Positions 28,743 through 39,765 of a DNA stretch of 64,000 nt are shown here, piece by piece. The stretch spans positions 1,636,501 to 1,700,500 of the forward strand of contig NZ_CP073720.1 in assembly GCF_025137375.1 (NCBI RefSeq), read 5' to 3'. A program made the translations under genes and the position numbers. Numbering within the stretch: the stretch's first letter is position 1; every line of letters begins with the position of its first letter. Source of the DNA: Dactylosporangium fulvum (GTDB lineage Bacteria; Actinomycetota; Actinomycetes; Mycobacteriales; Micromonosporaceae). The notes beneath the pieces are model-generated. The model searched no databases. It saw nothing but the letters and a program-made list of their open reading frames with translations, and had not been told where the DNA came from.

Positions 28743-30998
28743 ATGACACAACCGATGGCGCCCGTTCCGGTACTGTCCACCGGAGCGGGCGCCGCCGCGC
28801 GTGCCGAGCGCTCCGCCGCGCTCGACGGCTGGCTCGCGAAGGTCTACGCCGAGGCGGGCGGCGGCGCCGACGGCTTCGCGCTGGTCGCCGTCGGCGGCCT
28901 CGGGCGCCGCGAGTGCGCCCCGCGCAGCGACCTCGACCTGGTCCTGCTGCACTCCGGCGGCGCCGCGGCCGAGTCGGCGGCGGGCGAGCTGGGGACGCAC
29001 ATCTGGTACCAGATCTGGGACGCGAAGTTCGCCCTCGACCACTCCACCCGCAGCCCGGAGCAGGCGCTCACGCTGGCCCGCGAGGACCTCAAGGTCGCCA
29101 TGGGGCTGCTCGACGCACGGCTCGTCGCCGGAGACAGCGGCCTGCTCGACCGGCTGCACCAGAACGCCGTCGCCCAGTGGCGGCGCGAGGCCCGTCAGCT
29201 GCTGCCCGTCCTGCGGCGGCTCACCCAGGACCGCTGGAAGGCCCACGGCGAGCTGGCGTTCCTCCTGGAGGGTGACGTCAAGGAGTCGCGCGGCGGCCTG
29301 CGCGACTTCGGGGTGCTGCGCGGCATCGGCTTCGCCGGGGTCGCCGACGGGCCCCGCCCGGCGGTCCGCGGCGCACACCGCACCCTGCTCGACGTCCGTG
29401 ACACCCTGCACGCCGTGCGCGGCCGGCGGGTCGACCGGCTCCTGGCGCAGGACCGTGACGAGGTCGCGGAGCTGCTCGACCTGGGCGACCGCGACGAGGT
29501 GCTGCGGCGCATCGCCGAGGCCGCGCGGACCATCGCCTACGCGAGTGACGACGCCTGGCGCGCGGTCGAGCGCTGGGCGGCGCCGAGCACCCGCGGTCAC
29601 ACCGAGCGCCGGCCGCTGGCCCGCGACGTCGTCGAGCAGCACGGCGAGGTCGTGCTGGCCCGGACCGCGGTCACCCCGCGCCCCGAGCCGACCCTGCCGC
29701 TGCGGGTCGCCGCGGCCGCCGCCCGGGCCGAGCTGCCGATCGCGCACGCCACGCTGGAGTGGCTCGGCGGGTTCGCCGCCCCGATGCCCCAGCCGTGGCC
29801 CGCACCGGCCCGTGACGCCCTGTTCACGCTGCTCGGCAGCGGTCCGTCCATGATCGAGGTCTGGGAGGCCTGCGACCGGTACGGCCTGGTCGTGAACTGG
29901 CTGCCCGAGTGGGCCCGGGTGCGCAGCCTGCCGCAGCACAACCCGGTGCACCTGTTCACGGTCGACCGGCACCTGGTCGAGACCGCCCGGCAGGCCGCCC
30001 GGCTGTCCCGCGACGTCGACCGCCCCGACCTGCTGGTGCTCTGCGGCCTGCTGCACGACGTCGGCAAGGGCCTGCCCGGCGACCACAGCATCGTCGGCGC
30101 GCCGATCGCGGCCGGCATCGCCACCCGCCTCGGCCTGAGCCCCGCCGAGGTCGAGCAGATCCAAAAGGTGGTCCGGCTGCACCTGCTGCTGCCCGACACC
30201 GCGACCCGGCGGGACCTGTCCGACCCGCAGACGATCGCCACCGTGGCGGAAGCCGTCGGCGACGCCTCGACACTCGCGCTCCTGCACGCCCTGGCCCGCG
30301 CCGACGCGGCCGCGACCGGGCCCGCCGCCTGGTCGGACTGGAAGGGCCGGCTCATCGCCGACCTGGTCCGCCACGTCGAGCGGGCCCTCGACACCGGTGT
30401 GGTCGAGCCGCCACCCTCGCCGGCCGCCGCGCTGCCGGTGCCGGCGCGGCTTCCGGACGTACACCTCGAGGCGGATTCCGTGTCGGTGACCGCACGGGAC
30501 CGTCGTGGCCTGCTCGCGGCCGTGGCCGGGTGCCTCTCGCTGCACCGGCTCGACGTGGTGACGGCCGACACGGTGACCCTCGACGGGGTGGCGCGCATGG
30601 TGTGCGCGGTACAGCCTCGGTACGGCGGAGAGCCCGACCGGGACGCTGTCGTCAGCGACCTGCGCCGGGCCGTCACCGGCGACCTGCCGGTGGCCGAGCG
30701 GCTGGCGGCCCGGGAGCGGTCCGCCCGGCGCAGCACCGCCGCACCGCCCCGCGTCGTCTGGCAGCCGGCCAGCGCGGCCACCGACGCGACGGTGCTCGAA
30801 CTGCGCGCCACCGACACGCCGGGCCTGCTTTTCCGGGTGGCCAGCGCGCTGGAGGACGTCGGCGCCGACGTGCGCTCGACGCGCATCTCCACGCTCGGCG
30901 GTGACGTGGTCGACGCGTTCTACCTGGCGGGCACCTGGGAGGCGGACGCCCGGGCCCGCGTCGAGGCAGCCGTCGTGCAGGCCGCGACGCCGTCCTGA
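28743..30998 (+). CDS. glnD: [protein-PII] nucleotidyltransferase GlnD
   Basis: The 751-residue bifunctional PII nucleotidyltransferase/removing enzyme has four domains in order. The nucleotidyltransferase motif GGLGRRECAPRSDLDLVLL lies at residues 51-69. A helical linker follows. The HD phosphohydrolase motif GLLHDVGKG is near 435, and two C-terminal ACT domains sense glutamine (about 575-645 and 680-750). Actinobacterial GlnD adenylylates GlnK where enterobacterial GlnD uridylylates PII. It ends the nitrogen operon. Confidence 0.94.
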   Translation: MTQPMAPVPVLSTGAGAAARAERSAALDGWLAKVYAEAGGGADGFALVAVGGLGRRECAPRSDLDLVLLHSGGAAAESAAGELGTHIWYQIWDAKFALDHSTRSPEQALTLAREDLKVAMGLLDARLVAGDSGLLDRLHQNAVAQWRREARQLLPVLRRLTQDRWKAHGELAFLLEGDVKESRGGLRDFGVLRGIGFAGVADGPRPAVRGAHRTLLDVRDTLHAVRGRRVDRLLAQDRDEVAELLDLGDRDEVLRRIAEAARTIAYASDDAWRAVERWAAPSTRGHTERRPLARDVVEQHGEVVLARTAVTPRPEPTLPLRVAAAAARAELPIAHATLEWLGGFAAPMPQPWPAPARDALFTLLGSGPSMIEVWEACDRYGLVVNWLPEWARVRSLPQHNPVHLFTVDRHLVETARQAARLSRDVDRPDLLVLCGLLHDVGKGLPGDHSIVGAPIAAGIATRLGLSPAEVEQIQKVVRLHLLLPDTATRRDLSDPQTIATVAEAVGDASTLALLHALARADAAATGPAAWSDWKGRLIADLVRHVERALDTGVVEPPPSPAAALPVPARLPDVHLEADSVSVTARDRRGLLAAVAGCLSLHRLDVVTADTVTLDGVARMVCAVQPRYGGEPDRDAVVSDLRRAVTGDLPVAERLAARERSARRSTAAPPRVVWQPASAATDATVLELRATDTPGLLFRVASALEDVGADVRSTRISTLGGDVVDAFYLAGTWEADARARVEAAVVQAATPS

Positions 30999-31066
30999 CG
31001 GTCGCGCCGCCCCGCCGGCGGTCGCGTACCCTTCAAGGGACTCCTACACCCGAGGACGGATCCGTC

Positions 31067-32588
<1,522 letters not shown>

Positions 32589-32605
<17 letters not shown>

Positions 32606-33686
32606 GCCCGCGCTGCATGTCCGGGGCGTGCTGCTGCCCGAGGACACGACCGTCGACCTGTGGCTGGTCGGGGACCGGGTGACCTTCGAGCCGGTCCCGT
32701 CGGCGGTGACGGTCGCCGACGCGGGGTTCATCCTGCCGGGTCTGGTCGACGCGCACTGCCACCTCGGCATCGCGCCGGGCGGCCGGCCCGCCGCCGGGGT
32801 CGGCGAGGCCCGCTCGCTGGCGGTCGTCGACCGCGACGCCGGGGTGCTGGCGATCCGCGACGCGGGGTCCCCGATTCCGTACGAATCGCTCGACGACGAC
32901 CCCGACGTGCCGCGCCTGGTGCGGGCCGGTCGGCACGTCGCACCGCCCAAGCGGTATCTGCGCGACATCGGCGTCGAGGTGGGTGAGGCGGACCTGGCCG
33001 GTGAGATCACCCGGCAGGCCGCCGCCGGCAGCGGCTGGGTCAAGCTGGTCGGCGACTGGATCGACCGCGGTGTCGGCGACCTCGCCCCGGCGTGGGACCT
33101 CACCGCCATGGCGGGCGCCGTCAAGGCCGCGCACGCCGCAGGCGCGCGGGTCGCGGTGCACACGTTCGCCGAGGAGTCGGTCGCCGCCCTGGTGCGCGCC
33201 GGGGTCGACTCGGTTGAGCACGGCACCGGCCTCGCGGAGGACGACATCGCCGAGATGGCCCGCCGCGGCACCGCCCTGGTCCCGACGATGATCAACGTCG
33301 CCACGTTCGGCGGGATCGCGGCGCAGGCCGAGGGCAAGTTCCCGGGGTACGCCCGCCACATGCTCGCCCTGCGGGACCGCTTCCCGTCGGTGGTGCGCGC
33401 GGCGCACGAGGCCGGCGTGCCGATCTACGTCGGCAGCGACGCGGGCGGCGGCATCAACCACGGCCTGGCCGCCGAGGAGATGCTCCTGCTGCACCGCGAA
33501 GCCGGCCTGTCCCCGCTCGACGTCCTGCGCGCCGGCTCCTGGGGCGCCCGCGCGTGGCTGGGCTTCCCGGGCCTGGTCGAGGGCGGCCTGGCCGACCTGG
33601 TCGTCTACGCCGAGGACCCGCGCACCGACCTGACCACACTGCTCCGCCCGGAGCGCATCGTGCTGCGCGGCCGGGTGGTGCGCTGA
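32589..33686 (+). CDS. amidohydrolase family protein
   Basis: The 365-residue metal-dependent hydrolase of the amidohydrolase superfamily shows the HxH metal motif VDAHCHLG (about 53-60), a later His in VAVHTFAEES, GVDSVEHGTG and the C-terminal Asp in YVGSDAGGGINHG. These fit imidazolonepropionase/prolidase-like members. The final block ADLVVYAEDPRTDL is the usual composite beta-domain. The substrate is unknown. The GTG start is 17 bases inside ffh, so translation is coupled. Confidence 0.85.
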
Positions 33687-33730
33687 ACGACGGCGGCCGG
33701 CCGGTTGGCCGGATCGCGTACGCTGGATCC

Positions 33731-34381
33731 GTGCCGCTGCGTCCCGGAAGACCGGTCCTGCACCGGCACTTCACTCGTGACACGTTGGTCTGGGCGCCCC
33801 TGACGCGGGTGGTCTCCGACGACGAGCAGGGCACGCGCCTCTGGCTCGCCACCGGCAGTCCGCTCATCCGTGAGGTCACGGTCGACGGCGCGGGACCGCG
33901 CGACATGCCGTTCGCCGACTGGATCGAGACCCCGAAGAAGATCATCCAGGATGTGTACCGCGGGCCGAGCTGTCTCAAGTTCAATCCTCGCGGCGCCGCG
34001 TATTCGGTCTGGTGGCTCTTCGACCCGAAGGGCGGCTTCCGGGCGTGGTACGTCAACCTCGAGGAACCGTCCGTCACCTGGGACGACGGCGAGGTCGCCG
34101 GCATCGACCTGACCGACCAGGACCTCGACATCTGGATCTGGCCGGACCGCCGCTGGGGCTGGAAGGACGCCGACGAGCTCGAGGAGCGCCTGGCCTATCC
34201 CGACGCCTACTGGGTCGACGATCCGGACGCGGTCTGGGCACAGGGCCGGGCCGTCGTGCCGGCGATCGAGGCCGGCGCCTGGCCGTTCGACGGCACGTGG
34301 ACCGATTTCCGGCCGCCGGCCGACTGGACCATCCCCGAGCCCGTCGCGGAGGGCTGGGACCGACCGAGGGAGCGCGGTTGA
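33731..34381 (+). CDS. DUF402 domain protein, first of a tandem pair
   Basis: The 216-residue protein is of the DUF402 family (nucleoside-diphosphatase/FomD-like fold). Conserved blocks are VVSDDEQGTRLWL, AAYSVWWLFDPKG, FRAWYVNLEEP, DLTDQDLDIWIWPD and the acidic WGWKDADELEERL, which supplies metal-binding Asp/Glu residues in the family. Known DUF402 enzymes hydrolyse nucleoside diphosphates or cytidylylated phosphonates; the actual substrate is open. GTG 33731 is chosen because the upstream frame lies in the amidohydrolase gene. Confidence 0.82.
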   Translation: MPLRPGRPVLHRHFTRDTLVWAPLTRVVSDDEQGTRLWLATGSPLIREVTVDGAGPRDMPFADWIETPKKIIQDVYRGPSCLKFNPRGAAYSVWWLFDPKGGFRAWYVNLEEPSVTWDDGEVAGIDLTDQDLDIWIWPDRRWGWKDADELEERLAYPDAYWVDDPDAVWAQGRAVVPAIEAGAWPFDGTWTDFRPPADWTIPEPVAEGWDRPRERG

Positions 34382-35034
34382 GCGTCGTTTTCACACCCGG
34401 CCAGGCGATCATGCACCGCAACGTGCGGCTGGGCCGGATCGGCTGGGTGCGCCCGGCCCGCGTGGTCTCCGACGACGAGCGGGGCCTGCTGTTGTGGATC
34501 GCACGCGGCACGCCGGTGGTCAACGAGGTCTCCGGCGACGGCCGGGGAATGCGCACGATGCCGTTCGCGGAGTTCGTGACGCGCGGCACCAGCCTGAAAC
34601 ACAGCACCTGGAGCGGTCCCGGCGTGCTGAAGCTGCACCGGCCCGGCGACCCGGCGCACTCGGTGTGGTGGTTCCGCAACGACGCCGACGAGTTCACCGG
34701 GTGGTATGTCAACCTGGAGCGCCCGGCGATCCGCTGGAGCGACGAGAACGGCACCTCCGGGGTCGACGTCACCGACGAGGACCTCGACATCCAGGTGGCG
34801 CCCGATCGCTCGTGGAACTGGAAGGACGAGGAGGAGTTCCTGGAGCGGCTCGCGCTCCCCGAGCACTACTGGGTGAAGGACGAGGCGGCCGTGCGAGCCG
34901 AGGGTGAACGCGTCGTGAAGGAGATCGAAGCGGGGTTGTTCCCGTTCGACGGCACGTGGATCGACTTCATGCCGCCGCCCGGGTGGGAGCTGCCGACGCT
35001 GGAGCCCGGCTGGGACCGCCCGCCGCTCCAGTGA
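34378..35034 (+). CDS. DUF402 domain protein, second of a tandem pair
   Basis: The 218-residue paralogue of the preceding protein has the same blocks in the same order: VVSDDERGLLLWIARGTP, PAHSVWWFRNDADEF, TGWYVNLERPAIRW, DVTDEDLDIQVAPD, WNWKDEEEFLERL. TTG 34378 overlaps the upstream stop (TTGA) and has GAGGGAG upstream; ATG 34411 is an alternative that would remove 11 residues. The pair most likely arose by local duplication and may form a heteromer or act on related nucleotides. Confidence 0.8.
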   Translation: MSVVFTPGQAIMHRNVRLGRIGWVRPARVVSDDERGLLLWIARGTPVVNEVSGDGRGMRTMPFAEFVTRGTSLKHSTWSGPGVLKLHRPGDPAHSVWWFRNDADEFTGWYVNLERPAIRWSDENGTSGVDVTDEDLDIQVAPDRSWNWKDEEEFLERLALPEHYWVKDEAAVRAEGERVVKEIEAGLFPFDGTWIDFMPPPGWELPTLEPGWDRPPLQ

Positions 35035-35045
35035 ACCCCTGGTTT

Positions 35046-35073
35046 TTGCGCTCGGTAGCCGGTCTGGCACAAT
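35046..35073 (+). promoter_or_regulatory. weak candidate promoter of rpsP operon
   Basis: TTGCGC (35046-35051) and CACAAT (35068-35073) are 16 bp apart, about 135 bp before rpsP. The 175-bp leader 35035-35209 has no ORF. The evidence is resemblance only. Confidence 0.25.
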
Positions 35074-35209
35074 GTTCTGTTGGTATACGGTGCGCGTCCG
35101 AGCCCTCTAACCCGGTGTCGTGCCAGTCCAACAGAGCTGCCGACGGCGCCATCCCCACGGTGTCCGGACGGTCGCTCGGCTTCCAACAGATCCAGGAGCG
35201 AGCAACCAA

Positions 35210-35671
35210 GTGGCCGTCAAGATCCGGCTCCTGCGGATGGGCAAGATCCGCAACCCGCAGTACCGCATCGTCGTCGCCGACTCGCGCACCAAGCGTGACG
35301 GTCGGGTTATCGAGTTCGTCGGGCTCTACCACCCGAAGGAGGAGCCCTCGCGCATCGAGGTCAACTCCGAGCGCGTCCAGCACTGGCTCTCCGTCGGCGC
35401 CCAGCCGAGCGAGCCCGTGCAGGCGATCCTGTCCAAGACCGGCGACTGGCAGAAGTTCAAGGGTCTGCCCGCCCCGGCCGAGCCGCTGAAGGTCCGCGCG
35501 GCTGCGCCGGACCGTCGTGCGGCCTACGAGGCGGAGGCGCAGGCCGCCGCCGGCCTGGCCGACGCGCCGAAGGCGAAGAAGGCCGCCGAGCCGAAGAAGA
35601 AGGCCGAGGCCGAGGCTCCGGCCGCGCAGGCGGAGGAGCAGAGCGGTGCCGGCGCCGGCGCGGAGGCCTGA
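35210..35671 (+). CDS. rpsP: 30S ribosomal protein S16
   Basis: The 153-residue protein has the S16 core [20 protein letters not shown] and [16 protein letters not shown] in the first 85 residues. A long Ala/Lys/Glu-rich tail follows, as is common in Actinobacteria (E. coli S16 is 82 residues). GTG 35210 follows AGGAGCG. It heads the rpsP-khpA-rimM-trmD-rplS cluster. Confidence 0.95.
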   Translation: MAVKIRLLRMGKIRNPQYRIVVADSRTKRDGRVIEFVGLYHPKEEPSRIEVNSERVQHWLSVGAQPSEPVQAILSKTGDWQKFKGLPAPAEPLKVRAAAPDRRAAYEAEAQAAAGLADAPKAKKAAEPKKKAEAEAPAAQAEEQSGAGAGAEA

Positions 35672-35672
35672 C

Positions 35673-35903
35673 GTGCTGCGTCCCGCGCTGGAGCACCTGG
35701 TCAAGGGCATCGTCGACAACCCTGACGACGTCCGCGTCCGCATGGTCGACTCCCGGCGTGGGCAGCGTCTCGAGGTCCGGGTCAACCCGGAGGACCTCGG
35801 CACGGTGATCGGCCGGGGCGGCCGCACCGCGAAGGCGCTGCGGCAGGTCATCACGTCGATCGGTGGCAGGGGCGTGCGCGTCGAGATCGTGGACGCATAC
35901 TGA
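35673..35903 (+). CDS. khpA: KH-domain RNA-binding protein KhpA
   Basis: The 76-residue YlqC/KhpA protein is a single KH domain with the nucleic-acid-binding GxxG loop seen in GTVIGRGGRTAKALRQV. KhpA binds RNA, often with KhpB/Jag, and affects cell division and length. GTG 35673 follows the rpsP stop by one base. The position between rpsP and rimM is conserved in Gram-positive bacteria. Confidence 0.9.
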   Translation: MLRPALEHLVKGIVDNPDDVRVRMVDSRRGQRLEVRVNPEDLGTVIGRGGRTAKALRQVITSIGGRGVRVEIVDAY

Positions 35904-35908
35904 GCGGC

Positions 35909-36460
35909 ATGCTGCTTGTCGTCGGCCAGATCATCCGCGCGCACGGCGTCCGTGGCGAGGTCGTGGTCGACATTCGCACGGATGAGCCGTCAGATCGTTT
36001 CGCCGTCGGGTCGGTCCTCGCGACCGACTCGACGGCGGTCCGGCATCTGCAGACTGTTCCCGCCGGTGCCTGGCGGCCCCCGGCGACCGTGACCGTCGAG
36101 TCGGTGCGGCCCCACCAGGGGCGCCTGCTCATCGTCTTCGAGGGCATCTACGACCGCAACCTCGCCGAGGACATGCGGGGCGTCCTGCTGTGCGTCGACA
36201 GCGCCGACATCCCGCCCAGCGATGATCCGGACGAGTTCAACGACCACGAGCTGGTGGGCCTGAGCGTCGTCGACGCCGACGGTGAGCGGGTCGGTGAGCT
36301 GGTCCGCATCGACCATGCGCCGGCGCACGACCTGCTCGTCGTGCGGCTGACCGACGGCCGGACCGGGCTGGTGCCGTTCGTCCGCGAGATCGTCCCGCAG
36401 GTTGACGTGCCCGGCGGCCGCATTGTGATCACTCCGCCGGAAGGCCTCTTCGACCTATGA
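35909..36460 (+). CDS. rimM: ribosome maturation factor RimM
   Basis: The 183-residue 30S maturation factor helps assemble the head around S19. The N-terminal RimM barrel starts [19 protein letters not shown]. The C-terminal PRC-barrel domain includes [18 protein letters not shown] and ends in [21 protein letters not shown] 35909 is 5 bp after khpA, and the stop overlaps the trmD ATG (ATGA). Confidence 0.94.
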   Translation: MLLVVGQIIRAHGVRGEVVVDIRTDEPSDRFAVGSVLATDSTAVRHLQTVPAGAWRPPATVTVESVRPHQGRLLIVFEGIYDRNLAEDMRGVLLCVDSADIPPSDDPDEFNDHELVGLSVVDADGERVGELVRIDHAPAHDLLVVRLTDGRTGLVPFVREIVPQVDVPGGRIVITPPEGLFDL

Positions 36461-37161
36461 GGGTCGACGTCGTCACCATCTTCCCGAACTACCTCGCCCC
36501 GCTCGACCTGTCGTTGATCGGCAAGGCCCGGGCGGCCGGCACGCTCGACCTCACCGTGCACGACCTGCGCACGTGGACGCACGACGTGCACCGCACGGTC
36601 GACGACACGCCGTACGGCGGCGGTCCCGGCATGGTCATGCGCCCCGGGCCGTGGGGCGAGGCCCTCGACGCCCTCGCCGGGCCGGAGACGCACCTGATCG
36701 TCCCGAGCCCGGCGGGCACCCCGTTCAGCCAGGCAACTGCCCGGGCGCTCGCCGGTGACGCCCACCTGATGTTCGCCTGCGGGCGGTACGAGGGCATCGA
36801 CCAGCGCGTCCTCGACCACGCCGCCTCCCGCATGCGGGTGAGCGAGATCTCACTCGGCGACTACGTGCTCTTCGGTGGCGAGGTCGCCGTGCTGGTTGTC
36901 CTGGAGGCGGTCACCCGTCTGCTGCCCGGCGTCCTCGGCAATGCCGACTCGCTGGTCGAGGAGTCCCATGCCGACGGCGTGCTGGAGGCTCCGATGTACA
37001 CCAAGCCGCCAAGCTGGCGAGGGCTGGACGTGCCGGAGATCCTCCGCTCGGGTGACCACGGAAAGATCGCCCGCTGGCGCCGTGAACAGGCACTTCAGCG
37101 CACAGCCGAGCGCCGGCCGGACCTGATCGCCGCCCTGGAACGTCCCGATCAAGGGGCCTGA
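36457..37161 (+). CDS. trmD: tRNA (guanine(37)-N1)-methyltransferase TrmD
   Basis: The 234-residue SPOUT methyltransferase forms m1G37 in tRNA and so prevents +1 frameshifting. The N-terminus is [17 protein letters not shown]. The trefoil-knot SAM site includes [14 protein letters not shown] and [18 protein letters not shown]. The C-terminal [17 protein letters not shown] is the tRNA-binding signature. It starts within the rimM stop and is followed 131 bp later by rplS. Confidence 0.96.
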   Translation: MRVDVVTIFPNYLAPLDLSLIGKARAAGTLDLTVHDLRTWTHDVHRTVDDTPYGGGPGMVMRPGPWGEALDALAGPETHLIVPSPAGTPFSQATARALAGDAHLMFACGRYEGIDQRVLDHAASRMRVSEISLGDYVLFGGEVAVLVVLEAVTRLLPGVLGNADSLVEESHADGVLEAPMYTKPPSWRGLDVPEILRSGDHGKIARWRREQALQRTAERRPDLIAALERPDQGA

Positions 37162-37203
37162 TTTCAGGTTCGCGGTGTCGATGTGGCAAAGTAGTGAGGT
37201 TGC

Positions 37204-37222
37204 CGCGGGCGGAAAGCCCGCG
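37204..37222 (+). other. hairpin in the rplS leader
   Basis: CGCGGGC pairs with GCCCGCG around a GGAAA loop, 71 bp before rplS. It could be an attenuator or a leader element for L19; no poly-T follows. Confidence 0.35.
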
Positions 37223-37292
37223 CGCCCATGATCACCCTAACCCTCGCGCGCCGCGAAATCGGGCGTGCCTTGAGTGACGAGGAACAGCCGCG

Positions 37293-37652
37293 ATGAACAC
37301 GCTGGACGCGCTGGACGCACAGTCGGTGCGGACCGATATCCCGAGCTTCCGCGCCGGCGACACCGTCAAGGTGCACGCCCGGGTCGTCGAGGGCAACCGG
37401 TCCCGGGTCCAGATCTTCCAGGGCGTCGTGATCCGTCGCCAGGGTGCGGGCCTGCGGGAGACCTTCTCGGTCCGCAAGGTGAGCTTCGGCGTCGGCGTCG
37501 AGCGCACCTACCCGGTCAACAGCCCGGCCGTCGACCGGATCGAGGTCGTGACCCGGGGCGACGTGCGCCGCGCCAAGCTCTACTACCTCCGCGACCTTCG
37601 TGGCAAGAAGGCGAAGATCAAGGAGAAGCGCGAGACCAAGGTCAGCAGCTGA
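37293..37652 (+). CDS. rplS: 50S ribosomal protein L19
   Basis: L19 sits at the subunit interface. The 119-residue protein contains [20 protein letters not shown] and the conserved [13 protein letters not shown]. The end [14 protein letters not shown] is basic. ATG 37293 has CGAGGAAC upstream. A strong terminator hairpin follows at 37666-37699. Confidence 0.96.
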   Translation: MNTLDALDAQSVRTDIPSFRAGDTVKVHARVVEGNRSRVQIFQGVVIRRQGAGLRETFSVRKVSFGVGVERTYPVNSPAVDRIEVVTRGDVRRAKLYYLRDLRGKKAKIKEKRETKVSS

Positions 37653-37665
37653 CCGCACGGTTGTC

Positions 37666-37699
37666 CTCAGGGAGGGGCGCGATGCGCACCCTCCCTGAG
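37666..37699 (+). terminator. terminator after rplS
   Basis: CTCAGGGAGGG (37666-37676) and its exact complement (37689-37699) are extended by an inner GCGC/GCGC stem. The repeat begins 14 bp after the rplS stop. It is a strong GC-rich hairpin with no long T-tract, as is usual in Actinobacteria. Confidence 0.8.
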
Positions 37700-37776
37700 C
37701 CGTGTCCGGGAATGGCGTTTTCGGTCAAGCGGGATCGGACTCCCCAAAGTGGTCTTGTGCATCTAGGCTGACGCCG

Positions 37777-39084
37777 ATGGCAAGCGACCCCTACGGCCGC
37801 GATGGTTACGACGATCGCGGCGATGACACATACCCACGTCAACGCCCCCTTGACCAGGAGGGCGGGGAGCGTGGGAAGCGTGGCTTCGGCGGCGTGCAAT
37901 ACCCCGGCCACGACTACTGGGGCGCCGGTGGGCAGCAGCCCGAGGGCCAGGATCAGCGCCGCTACGACGGCGGCTGGAGCCGTGACGACGACCGCGCCGG
38001 GTGGAACGCCGGCCGCGGATATGACGATCCCTACGGCAGCCGTGGCCGGTGGGACCGCGACGAGCCGCCACTGGTGCGTGACCGGGCCTTCGACGACGGC
38101 TATGCCGACCGCGGCGGCCACCAGCGCGACCACGACGATCGTGGTTACGAGCGCAGCTACGACCGTGGCCGCGGCGCCGCGCGCTCCCGGGGCGGCTACG
38201 ACGACGAGGACAGCTCGGTCCCGTCGTGGCGCAGCAAGGTCCGTAAGAAGCGCAAGAACATGCCGCTGTGGCAGGAACTGCCCCTGCTGCTCATCGTGGC
38301 GTTCTGCCTTGCCGTCCTGATCCGCACATTCCTCGTCCAGGCGTTTTTCATCCCGTCGGGCTCGATGGAGGAGACCCTTCTCGTCGGCGACCGGGTCCTG
38401 GTCAACAAGGTCCTCTACGACGTCCGCGAGCCCGAGCGCGGCGAGGTCGTCGTCTTTCAGGGACCGCCCAACTGGGCGCCGGAGAACCAGATCGACAAGG
38501 ACGCCGGCTTCTTCGCGGAGCTGGGGCGGACGGTCGGCGATCTCGTGGGATTCTCCCAGCCGGGCGAGAAGGACTTCATCAAGCGGGTGATCGGACTGCC
38601 CGGCGACACGGTCGCGTGCTGCGACGTGCAGGGCCGGGTGACGGTCAACGGCTATCCGCTCGACGAGTCGTCGTATGTCTACGAGGACTCGCCGCTCGAC
38701 GCCGTGCCCAACCCGAGGCAGTGCACCGCACGCCGCTTCGATCCGGTCAAGGTCGAGCCCGGCCAGATGTTCGTGATGGGCGACCACCGGGGCGTGTCGC
38801 AGGACTCGCGCTGCCAGGGCCAGGTGCCGATCGAAAACGTCATCGGCCGGGCCTTCGTGATCCTCTGGCCGAGCAGCCGGTGGGGGTGGCTGCCCGTGCC
38901 GGACACGTTCAAGAACGTGCCGAAGAGCGCCGCGGGACCGGCCGGTCCGCCCGGCCCGCACCTCACCCGGACGCCGCGGATCCCATTGATTCCGGATATG
39001 GTGATTGCCCCGCTGGCGATGTCTCTCACGGTTTCGACCCGTTCGGCGCGTCAGGTGCGGTTGAGGCGCCGCCGATGGAGATGA
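37777..39084 (+). CDS. lepB: signal peptidase I with long disordered N-terminus
   Basis: The 435-residue type I signal peptidase has a first 150 residues that are a cytoplasmic, low-complexity Asp/Arg/Gly/Tyr-rich region. A membrane anchor (about 167-190) leads to the catalytic domain: Ser196 in PSGSMEETL and Lys269 in DFIKRVIGLPGD. GDHRGVSQDSR is the box E motif. The Pro-rich C-terminal tail ends in a short hydrophobic stretch and an Arg cluster. ATG 37777 is preferred over an open upstream extension that runs into the terminator region. Confidence 0.93.
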   Translation: MASDPYGRDGYDDRGDDTYPRQRPLDQEGGERGKRGFGGVQYPGHDYWGAGGQQPEGQDQRRYDGGWSRDDDRAGWNAGRGYDDPYGSRGRWDRDEPPLVRDRAFDDGYADRGGHQRDHDDRGYERSYDRGRGAARSRGGYDDEDSSVPSWRSKVRKKRKNMPLWQELPLLLIVAFCLAVLIRTFLVQAFFIPSGSMEETLLVGDRVLVNKVLYDVREPERGEVVVFQGPPNWAPENQIDKDAGFFAELGRTVGDLVGFSQPGEKDFIKRVIGLPGDTVACCDVQGRVTVNGYPLDESSYVYEDSPLDAVPNPRQCTARRFDPVKVEPGQMFVMGDHRGVSQDSRCQGQVPIENVIGRAFVILWPSSRWGWLPVPDTFKNVPKSAAGPAGPPGPHLTRTPRIPLIPDMVIAPLAMSLTVSTRSARQVRLRRRRWR

Positions 39085-39102
39085 ACACGTACCCTTCAGT
39101 GC

Positions 39103-39744
39103 GTGATTGACGAGCAGACCAAGAAGCCCAGTAGCTTTTGGCGCGAGTTGCCGGTGTTGCTGGGCGTGGCGATCATCGTCGCCGTCGTGGTGCGGGCCTT
39201 CGTTCTCCAGACGTTCTACATCCCCTCCGAGTCGATGGAGAACACGCTGCTGATCAAGGACCGCGTGCTGGTCAACAAGCTGGTCTACGACTTCCGCTCG
39301 CCGCACCGGGGCGAGGTCATCGTCTTCGAGGCGCCGAACTCCTGGCGCAACGACCCGTCGGAAGAGGACTTCATCAAGCGGGTCATCGCGGTCGGCGGGG
39401 ACCACGTCGTGTGCTGCGACGACAAGCAGCGGATCACGATCAACGGCACGCCGCTCGACGAGACGTATGTCTATACGAACCCGGACGGGCTGCAGGACCT
39501 GCCGAGCGAGGAGCAGTTCGACGTCACGGTGCCGAAGGGTCGCCTGTGGGTGATGGGTGACCACCGGTCGCGGTCGGGCGATTCGAGGTACAACTTCATC
39601 CGCTCCAAGGATCCGAACCAGGCCACCATCGCCGAGGACAACGTCGTCGGGCGGGCGTTTGTGGTCTTCTGGCCCTTCTCCAGAGCAAAATGGCTCAGCG
39701 TCCCGGACACCTTCGAGAAGGTGCCGAATCCAGCCACCGGGTGA
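39103..39744 (+). CDS. lepB: signal peptidase I (second, compact copy)
   Basis: The 213-residue type I signal peptidase is a paralogue of the gene just upstream but lacks its long N-terminus. It has a membrane anchor at residues 17-38, Ser44 in PSESMENTLL and Lys92 in DFIKRVIAVGGD, and box E GDHRSRSGDSR. It begins 18 bp after the first lepB at GTG 39103. Tandem signal peptidases at this site are common in Actinobacteria, probably with different substrate ranges. Confidence 0.93.
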   Translation: MIDEQTKKPSSFWRELPVLLGVAIIVAVVVRAFVLQTFYIPSESMENTLLIKDRVLVNKLVYDFRSPHRGEVIVFEAPNSWRNDPSEEDFIKRVIAVGGDHVVCCDDKQRITINGTPLDETYVYTNPDGLQDLPSEEQFDVTVPKGRLWVMGDHRSRSGDSRYNFIRSKDPNQATIAEDNVVGRAFVVFWPFSRAKWLSVPDTFEKVPNPATG

Positions 39745-39765
39745 CGACGCCGTAGGCTCGTCGCT

